This document shows positions 19,876 to 29,296 of a stretch of 64,000 nucleotides of DNA, one piece after another; within the stretch, counting starts at the first letter, position 1; each line of letters opens with the position of its first letter. The stretch lies in the NCBI GenBank assembly GCA_014529385.2, contig CM043950.1:154124445-154188444 (forward strand), written 5' to 3'. The notes beneath the pieces are model-generated. The model was not told where the DNA came from. It made no database searches and saw nothing but the letters and a program-made list of their open reading frames with translations. A program made the position numbers and the translations under genes. Source of the stretch: Adiantum capillus-veneris (Eukaryota; Streptophyta; Polypodiopsida; Polypodiales; Pteridaceae).

Positions 19876-20294
19876 GTCATGATATGTCCAAGCAAAATAT
19901 CCTTGTATTCCTTGAGGAGCTCCTTAAGTACAACCTCTTCATTTTTGGTAAGGTCTTGAGCAATAAAGACTGGTTTAGACTCCTCACATGGTTCTGCTAA
20001 TTCTATCTCTTTAACTACCGCTGGACCATCATAGACTCCACTGCTTCCATTGGTAGGTATTCGTTGGGCTTTGGCATACACAACCTTTCGCTCCCCCGTG
20101 GTATAAGATTTAAAATGTTCAAGAGCCGTATGTAAGTCAGCAGGCTCTTGTCCTGACAGAGACCTTTCTTTTAGTTTTGCCTCCTTTTGTTGTTGTGCTA
20201 ACTCTTGGTTTTGACGTCTTCTTATAGTTCGACTCAATTTCGGCTCTGTAACCTCCAATTGAGCGAGGTCAATGGGTCGCGGGCTGCACCACAT
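19872..20294 (-). pseudogene. Gypsy B protease-RT linker
   Basis: In frame with the upstream protease ORF after the TAA at 20370. It reads through a charged linker into VFIAQDLTKNEE and LLKEYKDI, which matches the segment just before RT in Gypsy C (IATDLSPGEEE, LLEYRDV). It runs out of frame at about 19880, where one T appears to be missing. Confidence 0.8.
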
Positions 20295-20369
20295 GACACT
20301 CTGGAGATGTTCACCCCAATTGTCTACTAGCTTTCGATGAGCATCACATGCCCCTAGATAGCTAATCCA

Positions 20370-21515
20370 TTATGCAGTAGATCTTTCCTTGTTTATCCTA
20401 GCTCTCACATTTTCTCGATATCGTCGTCTCTTATATGACCTTTGTTTCTTGTTAAGGTTTTGATTTTGGTAAATGTTTGAACTCAACTCGCCTGATCGGT
20501 CTTCGCGTGTATCTTCTTCACTCTCATATAAATTACCATAGATGGTCGTACTAGGCCTTGAGTGTTTAGTTTCTATACTTGGTTCACTTGATGTTTCCTC
20601 AGGTTCTGAATCCATTTCTCCCTGAGATTCCGTTTTTGATGTGCATTGGCCTGAAGCCTTTAAGGAATCATCAGTTTCACTCTCAGGTAGGTGTGCCTCT
20701 TTCTTATCATCGGATGTTACATGCGCTACACCTAACATGTTTACTGGTGCAATGTGTGGTATCTCTTCCCCATCTGGTGTTACCCAGGTTGTTCCTCTAG
20801 CTCCCCATGTATCTATAGTTGCCTCTAGGTGTACCCAATCGACATTGTCTGACTCAGCCATTCCGGGTAGGATATCCATATAAGGAGAGTTCTCCCCAAT
20901 ATCCGTGTCTTCGTTACACGTGTAACAATACTGTAATGGAGCTGAGTGAATTGTTGTGTCTGATCGATTATCAATGATGAATTTATTTCCTAGAGGATGC
21001 GTTCGACCACTTAAAATATCAACTCGAATGACAAAGTCTTGGAACTGTAAGTAGACGTGGTTTTTGTACCAGTCATGCACCATTTTTTCTTCCCTCATGA
21101 ATGGACACCCTAAGATCATCTCAAATGACATAGGATGCTTGGAAAAATCCATAACAATGAAAGTTTGCCTTACCTTGTGTCCCAAGACCTTGATCCTGAG
21201 ATCCTTTAGCATTCCGATAGGCGTAACAATAGATCCATTAGCCATTTTTACCACTACGCTTGTGGCTTCAAGGTGAGGTCTCCCCATAGACTCCTGACAA
21301 CTCTTTGTCACCATGCTGACTCCCGCACCACCGTCAAGGACCCCCTTTATAGTTAATCCTTTAGTAGTGATTGGTAGAGTAGCATTAGATTCATCACCTT
21401 CAAAGTATTGCCCCAACTTGTTAACGGGTATTTCAATTACAGATTCATGTCTCGCTAGGTCAGATGGTGGTGCTAAATGTTCCTCATCATTCATTACCGA
21501 GTCAGGTTTGTTCAT
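20370..21515 (-). pseudogene. Gypsy B aspartic protease region (381 codons)
   Basis: Retropepsin-like: VLDGGAGVSMVTK carries D-G-G where D-S/T-G is usual, and ILGCPFMREEKMVHDW is the second conserved part. KLGQYFEGDESNATLP just upstream matches KVGEYCEGEEGNTTLP in Gypsy C, showing common ancestry. An acidic Ser/Thr-rich linker and a basic end follow. In frame with both neighbouring fragments (stops TAG 21540 and TAA 20370). Confidence 0.85.
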
Positions 21516-21539
21516 ATGTGCAAACTGTGGTAATCCGGC

Positions 21540-22200
21540 CTATAATTCTCCATTGAGGAAGGCTCGAAGAGCTGAGACTAGCTCGGGGTCTTTATATAGT
21601 TTGGACATGACGGTGGTTCTAACTTCTGAAGACATGAAATCCATCAATTTGGCAATGTTTAACGACACCTTTTGGCCTTGAGTCCCTTGACGTGGGGAAG
21701 ATGGGATCTCCATTTCTTCGATAGGATCAGGTAGTCCCTCTGTAAACATTCTTTCCATCAAGAAGTGAGTACGCCCACTTTCCCATGACTTTAAGTCACT
21801 TTCTTCTTGGATGACACTAGGTATGTCCAAGGGTCTATGGACTTGGTGAGGTTGTTGTTGTGTAGGGAACACGGTGTCTGTAATCTGGATCTTCCTAGGT
21901 GCTGGTTCTAGATCCCTTTGGGTATCTTCTACCAAACTCCTTAAATGCTTGACTCGCTCAATCTCCTTTGTAGGGTTTGGGTAAGTTCCTATCTTCTTTT
22001 TGGATCCTGGCCATTGTGGCTCATGAAGATCTTCCTTGTTGGTTTCTATGTTAGTGGTCATTTTGGTCTCCATGGTTTCACCTGAATCAGAATCTTCTTC
22101 AGCGTCGTTCATATATACGGGGTCATCACCAGTCCCTATGCTGGTCTTTGAGCTGGGGTCTGACTTTGCTGCTTTTTGCGATCTCTTTCTGTTAAGGCGG
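21540..22200 (-). pseudogene. Gypsy B Gag C-terminal/Pol N-terminal remnant
   Basis: About 200 hydrophilic codons in frame with the protease fragment. The LMDFMSSEVRTTVMSKLY stretch resembles the ETLSTPV...LAELLRL segment before the Gypsy C protease. No zinc knuckle is visible. The frame runs upstream of the Met at 22110-22112 to about 22190 and then ends at the junction with the Gypsy C LTR, so gag proper is lost. Confidence 0.65.
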
Positions 22201-22813
22201 TTACGCCGCTAGTGGAAGCTAAATAGCGAGAACTCAACCAACAACAGAATTTGTCAGACGAGGACGGAGCTTGACCCGCAGGCGCATGGAAACAACTAGG
22301 TGGGTGTCAAATCACCTACTTGACCTTCTAATGACAATCACTACTAAGGAAATCAACTCTAAGTTCTAAAATACGCAAGTGACTGAAATCCGTACTACGA
22401 ACGAATGCTATACGAAACAGGATCAAGAATCATTGAATCGATCTCAAACTCAAGGGGAAGTCTATACACTAGGTAAGAACAACACCCTAAAGACTTGAAC
22501 TGCAAAATCAACCTATAACCACTCCGTGCGGTAAACGCGTATGAAAACAGGCCGAAAAATACAGGTGATCGAAACTTGACCCCGATGGTACTAATGTGTA
22601 GCTCTACTCGTTGTGGTTCTATAGATATGCTGCACGCTCCATTCCGACACACGAGTTGGAAGAAAACTCACACCGAAGCTCGTAGGAACTTACCACACAT
22701 AGAAGCCGATAGCGCGCACTCTTGGTATCTGTGCGTAGCTCTCGCGGTTGCTAACACAATGGCGGTGTCGCTTCTCCAATGGTGGCTCCGTAGCTCGCGT
22801 AGCAAGTAGATAA

Positions 22814-22814
<1 letters not shown>

Positions 22815-22876
<62 letters not shown>
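22815..22876. repeat. (CT)n microsatellite, about 31 units
   Basis: Uninterrupted CT run within the Gypsy C LTR, downstream of its TATA box in the transcribed direction (GA-rich in the RNA). Confidence 0.95.
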
Positions 22877-22878
<2 letters not shown>

Positions 22879-22946
22879 ACACAGTCACGGCGCTCCAAAA
22901 AACTCACTTTGATTAAATGATCTCCCTTAGGTTACAAAAACTTTGG

Positions 22947-22956
22947 CTTATATACG
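22947..22956 (-). promoter_or_regulatory. TATA box of the Gypsy C LTR
   Basis: Coding strand GCCGTATATAAGCC. Its position, about 210 bp into the LTR, fits a U3 promoter, with transcription then starting near 22915-22925. Confidence 0.6.
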
Positions 22957-23163
22957 GCAGCCTTGGAGGTGAGAACATCTCTAACTAATTACATCAGCAA
23001 GTGAAATTACTTCGGGATTACAAGCTGGAATCTCAATTGAGTCCCGTTACTTAATGAATGGCTCAAATCAAAATTAATGTCGGAAAGACATTTATTACAA
23101 TCAATGGTTACAAAATGATGAGTGTGAGCAAAAATGTGGGTGTGATCCTCTGCTGGCTCAACA

Positions 23164-23178
23164 CTCCCCCCTTCCGCG
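23164..23178 (-). promoter_or_regulatory. Gypsy C polypurine tract
   Basis: Plus-strand CTCCCCCCTTCCGCG reads CGCGGAAGGGGGGAG on the coding strand, directly before TGTTGAG of the LTR. Confidence 0.85.
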
Positions 23179-23213
23179 TTCAAGTCGTCCCTGACATGAC
23201 TTTTTATGCTTGG

Positions 23214-25250
23214 TCAATAAAGTCCTGTCGTCTTGAGCATCTGCAAATGTGATTCGTATCGTAGGTTGCCGATGGTCAAGGTTGGGCCGAATATTTTGCT
23301 TTCGTGGGTGAAAAAGCCGGTGTAGAAAGCTTCGTCGAATGTTTGCATGTGGAAGCTAGGCAAAAACATAATCCTTTGGTATAGGAGGTGTAACACTTTT
23401 GGAGAAGGCTGCAATGAAAGATCGTACATCATATCAGTCACTGTGTCGGCCGTCGATAGTAGACTCGAGGTCGTGGCTTTATCTGGCGCGAACACTTCAA
23501 TGCAAGCTAAGAGAGTCCTGCAGATTTTCTTGAGCATCTGACATAAAAGGTCAGGAGAGCCAGTAAAGAGCTTGATGGTGCCCGTTAGGGTTTTCACCAT
23601 GTAGGCTTTACCTATTCTCTCTCCTGCCTTTGGTCCTGGCATCCTGGGATAATTAAGCCAATTTGGCTTCTTTTCTGCAATCCTGTCATGCTCTTTCCAG
23701 TTTCTGACTCTTGGCACCGGGCAGAAGGTTGCATCCTCCCGAATCTCCTTTGGTGCCTCCACCAAGTAGATGAGGTAGGCTGGGTATTTGTTCAGCCAAC
23801 CTTTCCTCCATCTAGGTTGTGAATCTACTATCTTCTTTGATTGTTCCTCCTTTGTGATGTCGCCTTCGTAAAGAGCGACATACTGCTCCTCCTCTATTCT
23901 CTTTTTCGTCTTTAGCACTTCAAATTTCATCAAAGGGAAAGGTAGGCTGGGTTGCATCCACTGTTCATGGAGCACTTTTGTGTCTAGTTCCTGAAGTCTA
24001 ATGGAGATTAGGAGTCTCCTCTCCCATTCCATTTCCGCCTTGGCACTCTCCTCTGCTGACTTTTCTATTTGGTCATGGAGCCTTTGTTCTTCTTCTTCAG
24101 AGATTCTTGAAATCGAGGCTACCTCTTGAGCTGGGGCTGGATCTTCAATTGTGGTTGCCTCTCCAGTTTCTGGTAGCTCTATGGCTGCTCCACCTGATTC
24201 TTCTTGTGGTGTCTCTGTCTCTCTTCTTTGTTGCTCTTGTAGATCTTGGAGCTGTTTGCGGAGGGCCTCATTCTCTGTCCATAGTGTTTGATTTTCTAAT
24301 GTGAGCCTCTCCTCTGCGGCCAATGATCCCTCCGCAATGTGCAACCTTTGCACTTGCTCTAATCTCAGCTCTCTCTGTAAGCTTCGAACCTGGTCTTCCA
24401 AAGTTGGTATGATAGCTCCCTCTTGTTCGGTTCCTGCTCTGCTAGCTCTAGGGGTAGTCCTGAGTCTAGTGATTGTTCTTTCTTGGAGCTCGACTCTCTC
24501 CCTTAGCTCAATGAGCTCATCCTTGGCCGCCTCCAACTCATCCTCTATCCGCTCCCTTGCTTCCTGTGCACTTGTTACTTCTCTTGAAGCCTCGGCTAGC
24601 TGGCGTATCAAGCCGTCTCTCTCGTTTTCCACGTCATAGAGTGATGCTTTATGACTTTCAGATTCAGTCATAGCATTCTCTAATTTTCTCTGCAACTCCG
24701 CTTCCCTTTGTTTGGATGTCTCAATCTCTACTTCCTTTGCCTTGGACCTTTCTTTTATCTTGCTGAGCAGTTCATGCACCATGTGCATGTCTTTTTCATC
24801 ATCATCTGTCAACTCTAAAGCTCTTTTCGCCACCACCTCCACTGGCTTTGGCTCTTTTAGTACTAATGGTTCGTCCAGTTTCTCTTCACTTTCTTTTTTA
24901 CTCTTTGTTTTTTCCTTTGTTCCTCTCCGTTCATCTTGTTTTTGTAGGGTGATCCCATAAACTGCCTCAAGGGCCTCTTCTTCGGTGTATCCTATCTCTA
25001 CCAGATCTTCATAATCATTTCTCTTTTGCTGAACTGGATCTATCTTCTTTTCTTTGGTCTCGGCCTCTGGCTTTTTCAAATGATCTGTGTACACCTCTAC
25101 TGTGGTCTCCTCCACAATTTTTTCCGTCTTCTTAGGGCTTGGTACATCATTCATAGAGGGATATCTGTCCTCAACTTCCTTGGCTTTCCCTTTGTCGGCT
25201 TGCCCATCTTTCTCTTGAGGCTTAGTAGACTCATCTACTTTCCTTTCCAC
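23214..25250 (-). CDS. Gypsy C post-pol ORF 2: long coiled-coil protein (about 678 aa)
   Basis: Not recognised. It lies between pol and the 3' LTR and ends about 35 nt before the polypurine tract. Residues about 1-110 are very charged. Residues about 110-420 are rich in E, K, R, L and Q with heptad-like spacing and should form long coiled coils. Residues about 430-678 look globular (WRKGWLNKYPAYLIYLVEAP, PRVRNWKEHDRIAEKKPNWLNYPRMPG, MFLPSFHMQTF). No signal peptide, transmembrane stretch or cysteine pattern is visible, so despite its env-like position it does not look like a membrane glycoprotein. The frame has no ATG at its start: it opens 16 nt inside ORF 1 at a GTG and is probably the shifted continuation of ORF 1. 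Confidence 0.7.
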   Translation of the reverse strand: MERKVDESTKPQEKDGQADKGKAKEVEDRYPSMNDVPSPKKTEKIVEETTVEVYTDHLKKPEAETKEKKIDPVQQKRNDYEDLVEIGYTEEEALEAVYGITLQKQDERRGTKEKTKSKKESEEKLDEPLVLKEPKPVEVVAKRALELTDDDEKDMHMVHELLSKIKERSKAKEVEIETSKQREAELQRKLENAMTESESHKASLYDVENERDGLIRQLAEASREVTSAQEARERIEDELEAAKDELIELRERVELQERTITRLRTTPRASRAGTEQEGAIIPTLEDQVRSLQRELRLEQVQRLHIAEGSLAAEERLTLENQTLWTENEALRKQLQDLQEQQRRETETPQEESGGAAIELPETGEATTIEDPAPAQEVASISRISEEEEQRLHDQIEKSAEESAKAEMEWERRLLISIRLQELDTKVLHEQWMQPSLPFPLMKFEVLKTKKRIEEEQYVALYEGDITKEEQSKKIVDSQPRWRKGWLNKYPAYLIYLVEAPKEIREDATFCPVPRVRNWKEHDRIAEKKPNWLNYPRMPGPKAGERIGKAYMVKTLTGTIKLFTGSPDLLCQMLKKICRTLLACIEVFAPDKATTSSLLSTADTVTDMMYDLSLQPSPKVLHLLYQRIMFLPSFHMQTFDEAFYTGFFTHESKIFGPTLTIGNLRYESHLQMLKTTGLY

Positions 25251-26488
25251 GTGTCGTCTTTTTTCAGCTCAGCTTTTATTTGCTGTACCTCCTCTTCAGT
25301 GTATGGCTCGACAGGTTGCTGCTCCAGAATAGCCTCTGACTCCTCATAAGCTTTAATATATTGATCGTATTGATCAGTATGTGGCTTGGCTGAGCTAGTT
25401 CCGACTTTAGTGGGGTCTGGCACCCACTTTTCTTCAAAGTCACCCTTTAGAGCTCTTTCCGCTCTAAACTGCTCCACTAGTCTTTCCATTCTTGCCGCTT
25501 TCTGACTTTTGGTTTGCTTGGGAGCAACCTTCTTCTTTACTTTCTTCTTAAGCGGCTCGTCCACATCCTCTGCAGGTTCTGAAACTACTTCTAGTTTTCG
25601 GCATGCTCTTGTGGATGCCCTCTTGGATACTTCGGGCTTTTCTTCCTCCTCGTCGGCTTCTCTAAGCCACTCATTCTGGGAGGGAACCTTTGGCCACTGA
25701 TCTCTAGCTCCAATAGCTTCATAAGCTATTCTTGTCAGAATTTCCGCTCCTCCTATGTACTTTGGCTTCTCGTTGTGCATGGCAATTACTTGCTCATGGA
25801 TGTGTTGAGCGTAATTCACCTCTTTTGGCATATTGCTCTTTAATGCCCATGTGATGGTGGTCGCAATGGCATGGGGTGGTGTCATATACTTTTGCGGTCT
25901 TTTACTGCAAACATGAAGAAATTGGTTGTATAGTCGGCAAAGGGTTGCCGCTCTTGGGTCCGCCATATCTCCATAGGTTGCATTTTGCTTCTTGTGCCCA
26001 TAGACCTCTATGGCCTCCCTTCTTTCCCTGACCGAGCTCCCTTTGTTGTGTAGCTTCAATGCGTCTGCAATGAGCTGTGGAGTGATCTGTACTTCTACTT
26101 TCTCTCCATCCATGGCTGTCAATGTGTCTTTTCCATCCTTCTGAATGGATGTTGCCAACTCGTACACTCTTCTTGTATCCACACCTGATGGTCTCGAGGT
26201 GAAGAAACTGTGCAAGTCTGCCCTTTCCAGGTACCTGCTGATGTCTTCTGACCTGCTATAATCTACCAATTCCTGTGGGATCATCGGTACATCCACCGCT
26301 TGACCTTGAGGATCTCTGAAAGTCCCTTGGTAGATCTTTATTCCCTCTTTCTCCAATACTGCTTCCTCCACCCAAGTTTTGGTTGGCTTGAGGGTTTCTG
26401 CTGGAATGTCAAAGGGTTCCGCTTCTGCAAGAGCATCTTTGATTGTCGGTCTTTTTCTCTTCGTTGCCAATGACTTGGCGGAATCCAT
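25235..26488 (-). CDS. Gypsy C post-pol ORF 1 (417 aa)
   Basis: Not recognised with certainty. It starts at an ATG and stays open for 417 codons inside an otherwise heavily broken element. The N-terminal 250 residues look globular (GIKIYQGTFRDPQGQAVDVP, ITPQLIADALKLHNKGSS, YGDMADPRAATLCRLYNQFLHV), with a style that recalls plant transposon-associated 'putative plant transposon' domains; that is an impression, not a match. The C-terminal third is acidic then very basic (EPLKKKVKKKVAPKQTK), a possible nuclear signal. It overlaps ORF 2 by 16 nt in another frame next to an A6 run. Confidence 0.7.
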   Translation of the reverse strand: MDSAKSLATKRKRPTIKDALAEAEPFDIPAETLKPTKTWVEEAVLEKEGIKIYQGTFRDPQGQAVDVPMIPQELVDYSRSEDISRYLERADLHSFFTSRPSGVDTRRVYELATSIQKDGKDTLTAMDGEKVEVQITPQLIADALKLHNKGSSVRERREAIEVYGHKKQNATYGDMADPRAATLCRLYNQFLHVCSKRPQKYMTPPHAIATTITWALKSNMPKEVNYAQHIHEQVIAMHNEKPKYIGGAEILTRIAYEAIGARDQWPKVPSQNEWLREADEEEEKPEVSKRASTRACRKLEVVSEPAEDVDEPLKKKVKKKVAPKQTKSQKAARMERLVEQFRAERALKGDFEEKWVPDPTKVGTSSAKPHTDQYDQYIKAYEESEAILEQQPVEPYTEEEVQQIKAELKKDDTWKGK

Positions 26489-26655
26489 GGATCCTGTAAC
26501 TCCAATTTCAGAAGTTAGCGTCTTTTTAGTACTGAAAGACGAAATGAAGCTTTTAACTATTCAAATGACTTGAAAATTGAAACATGAGCTATTCAGGGCC
26601 TAAGGATGCAAGGTAGGTGAAAAAATATGCAAAATGGGCTCAAAATCATGCTGGA

Positions 26656-26677
26656 GACATCATACGCGTATGATGTC
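26656..26677. repeat. 22-bp palindrome, copy 1 (perfect)
   Basis: Half-site GACATCATACG followed by its exact reverse complement, centred on an ACGCGT (MluI-like) core. Confidence 0.95.
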
Positions 26678-27059
26678 TTTTGTGTCAGAATGACTTCCTA
26701 TTGGTTGTGCTTGTAGCTGATAGTGTATACATGATTATCATATGCTTGGATTTGAGTTTGGATACCATTTGGTCAAGTTTTGGCCAGTTTAGTCCAGTTC
26801 CGGCTCTTGGCAAAATTTTGAAAGGGACTTGGATTTTAGGATCCAAATTGGATAAAACTTGGTGGTTCACTTTCAAATGGCATGTAGATCACTTCTGTTT
26901 GGTGGTTGAAGCCCTGAGGTGCCAAAATCACATAGTGAGACATGTCTTTTAGTGTATTTTTGGACCAAATTTCTCTATAAGCTTGGATTTGGCTTTAGAT
27001 AGGCTTATTCAGTGGATTTATGAAGTTTGGATAGATTTTGGATTAAAAATGGCTCTGGA

Positions 27060-27081
27060 GACATTATACGCGTATGATGTC
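27060..27081. repeat. 22-bp palindrome, copy 2
   Basis: Same as copy 1 except one T for C in the left arm (GACATTATACG). 404 bp from copy 1. Confidence 0.95.
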
Positions 27082-27344
27082 TTTTTCATCAATTTTGCAT
27101 GGGATTGGTTCTGTGGACTCCCCATGTACTAGTGAAGGACTGTTCCTACTCAAATTTTGGTTTGGACTTGAGTATGTTGGATTTGGGCCAAAAATAGGCT
27201 TTAGGTGAAGGAGTTTTCCTCAATTGGGCTAATGGGGTGATCCTCTTGACCAAATGGTTCCAAATTTCATATGTAGCATGTATTAGATATATATAATGGA
27301 TGTATGATGACAAATGAGCAGTTTTGGCTCTGTAAGTGCAAATA

Positions 27345-27366
27345 GACATTATACGCGTATGATGTC
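27345..27366. repeat. 22-bp palindrome, copy 3
   Basis: Identical to copy 2 and 285 bp from it. Followed by TTTTGTGTCAAAATG, as copy 1 is followed by TTTTGTGTCAGAATG. Confidence 0.95.
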
Positions 27367-27628
27367 TTTTGTGTCAAAATGGTGCTTTTTGGTTCCAGAT
27401 AGCTTGTAGATGTGTTAATCAACAATCCTACAAAGTTTCAATGAGTTTGGAGTTATTTTGACAAAATTAGGACCAAAAATCAATTTTATGGCCTACTTTG
27501 CGTTTTTTTCGTTTTCCTTGGGTTTTCTAACTCCAATTCTCATGATACTTGGTTCTTAGGATGTGATTAACATGTGGAATGAGGCTATGCACTCAAATGT
27601 TGAAATGGATGTGAAATTCATGCTGTGA

Positions 27629-27650
27629 GACATTATACGCGTATGATGTC
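27629..27650. repeat. 22-bp palindrome, copy 4
   Basis: Identical to copies 2 and 3 and 284 bp from copy 3. Confidence 0.95.
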
Positions 27651-29296
27651 TTTTCTTGAAATGTTGGTCTTTTTGTGCAAAGAATTCTTTGTGCTAGTGC
27701 CCTAAGCCCTGATAACTAGTTTTCAACTTAAAAAGTCATCAGTTTAGCTAAAAAGCCCCCTTATAGGCATTTCAGTCTCCGAAGTCGTCTTTTTGCCTTG
27801 GAGTTGAATTTCTTCAACTTTTCTTCTCGAGAGTTGCATTTCCAGCTCATTGGGTATGTTGTGAAGCCATCTATTTGGTTGAACTTGACTTTGGCTCCCC
27901 GTTCTCCATCTTTCTCCTTTTGGTTGCCCGAAAGCGTCTTTTTCACCATCGGTAAGTGAATCAGCTTTCTTTTGGGTTTTGCTTGCAAACATAAGTCATC
28001 CATGTATATTTGAAGCTGCTTGTGAAGTTTCATTTCATTCGGTCGTCAATTTCACCCGTTATGCCAAAATGACGCTTTGTGTGTCCGCAGCCGAATCGGT
28101 TGTTCCGACCTACTTTTGGTGGTCCAAACCTGGAGATACTCCATGGTTGCATTGCCCTCGATGTTGTCAAGCTTCCTGAGAAGTTTTGTGTCGTTTCAAC
28201 AACTTTTTCCTGTTTGCCTCTTGCAGGCTCTGTTGACCTAGGGTTTTTTCAGTCATTCTTTCTCGAGCTTTGAGTATTAGAAACCCATCTTCTATACTAG
28301 GGTAACCCACCTACAAGTTCTTGCAAGGTTTGGTTAGGCGGTTGTGCCACTACCTAGCATTCTACCGCATTCCCCGTCTGCTCTTGTTTCTTGGTTTTGG
28401 TTAGTTTTCGCGACAAAAGTTAATGATAAGCATCAAAAGCTTATGGCAACGAGTCTACCTCTCATGTCTGGTGTCCTCTGAGCTCTCGTAGCAGTCGTAG
28501 AAGGCTGTAGAAGGTTGGATGCTCCTGTGTGCTCTTTGCTCTCTCCAAGAAGGTAATAGTGGAAATGAGCTTGAAAGTGATGTGAAAAATACTTAACTTC
28601 GGACTTCCCGGATCACTTGTTACCAAATTTGACATGTGCTCCTATCTCGTCGTGAAATGCACTTTAGGATTTGAAATTTCTCAATTTGGACTCCGTTTGA
28701 CCTGTTTCTGAGAAATCTGTCCACTTTGCCAAAATTCTGTCATTTCGGGCTTTTCGCAACTTTTCCCGAATTGTACTCAATTTTTACCATGGGTTGCCCT
28801 TGTCATTAGGATCATCACCATCTATTCTTTTCTTTTTTCTGATCTCGTTTCACCTGCTTTTTTATTTTTCTTTTACTTTTATCAAGAAAATCATAAAAAA
28901 TAAAGGAAAATAGCAAATTGAAGCCAAAAAATTCCAAACATACACAATAAATAGCTGGTAACCCTGTGTATATGAATATACCCTTATTTGTGATTTCTGG
29001 ACTTGGATTACCACTTTTTTCCACTTTTTAGCTTCAAAACACTCTTATTTAGTGATATTTACACGTCTAGAGACCCAAATTCATCATTTGATCTCTTCTT
29101 GTTGCAAAACAAGGTATATAAGGGCATAAATATTATCAATATCCGCAATCAAATATAAAAATTGCAAAATCATGTAAGACACTGCCCTTGTAATATAAAT
29201 TTTTGTTTTTCTTTGTTTTTTGTCGCTTGTAGCTGCTTTGTAGCTCCTGTATACCTGTATACCTCCCCCCCTCCTAGTTTGAGTCCTCCTGGATGA

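Larger units (their letters stand above)
15475..22200 (-). mobile_element. Gypsy B: 5'-truncated, decayed Gypsy element
   Basis: A minus-strand non-chromodomain Gypsy of the same broad lineage as Gypsy C. Protease, RT, RNase H and integrase are recognisable, and a 3' LTR ends at 15874. The 5' LTR, primer site and most of gag are missing: the sequence stops at about 22.20 kb against the LTR of Gypsy C. Coding is broken by in-frame TAG/TAA codons (21540, 20370, 17890, 16861), one frameshift near 19880 and another near 16700. Non-autonomous. Confidence 0.88.
22252..23163 (-). repeat. Gypsy C 3' LTR (far end provisional)
   Basis: The inner edge is firm: on the coding strand TGTTGAGCCAGC starts right after the purine tract. 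The far end is inferred from TGTCAGACG at 22252, since no second copy exists here. The LTR holds a TATA box and a long (CT)n tract. Confidence 0.6.
26489..29296 (-). other. Gypsy C spacer between pol and post-pol ORFs
   Basis: About 2.8 kb without a convincing gene. It holds four near-identical 22-bp palindromes (26656, 27060, 27345, 27629), a 22-nt stretch identical to the RT catalytic-motif DNA (27990), and a C-rich tract at 29263-29275 (purine-rich on the coding strand) that resembles an internal second polypurine tract. It also shares the motif AGCCCCCTTA (27753) with the 5' leader (39140). Confidence 0.7.

Noticed and set aside
22252-23163. One LTR shared by Gypsy B (as 5' LTR) and Gypsy C (as 3' LTR)
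   Set aside because: The Gypsy B 3' LTR (ending 15874) shows no similarity to it, and no primer site follows at 22.25-22.2 kb.
23214-26488. Envelope gene of an endogenous retrovirus-like element
   Set aside because: No signal peptide, membrane segment, cleavage site or glycoprotein-like cysteines; only the position is env-like.
26656-27650. CRISPR-like array
   Set aside because: Four palindromes with uneven 260-380-bp intervals in a plant retrotransposon; no array structure or cas genes.
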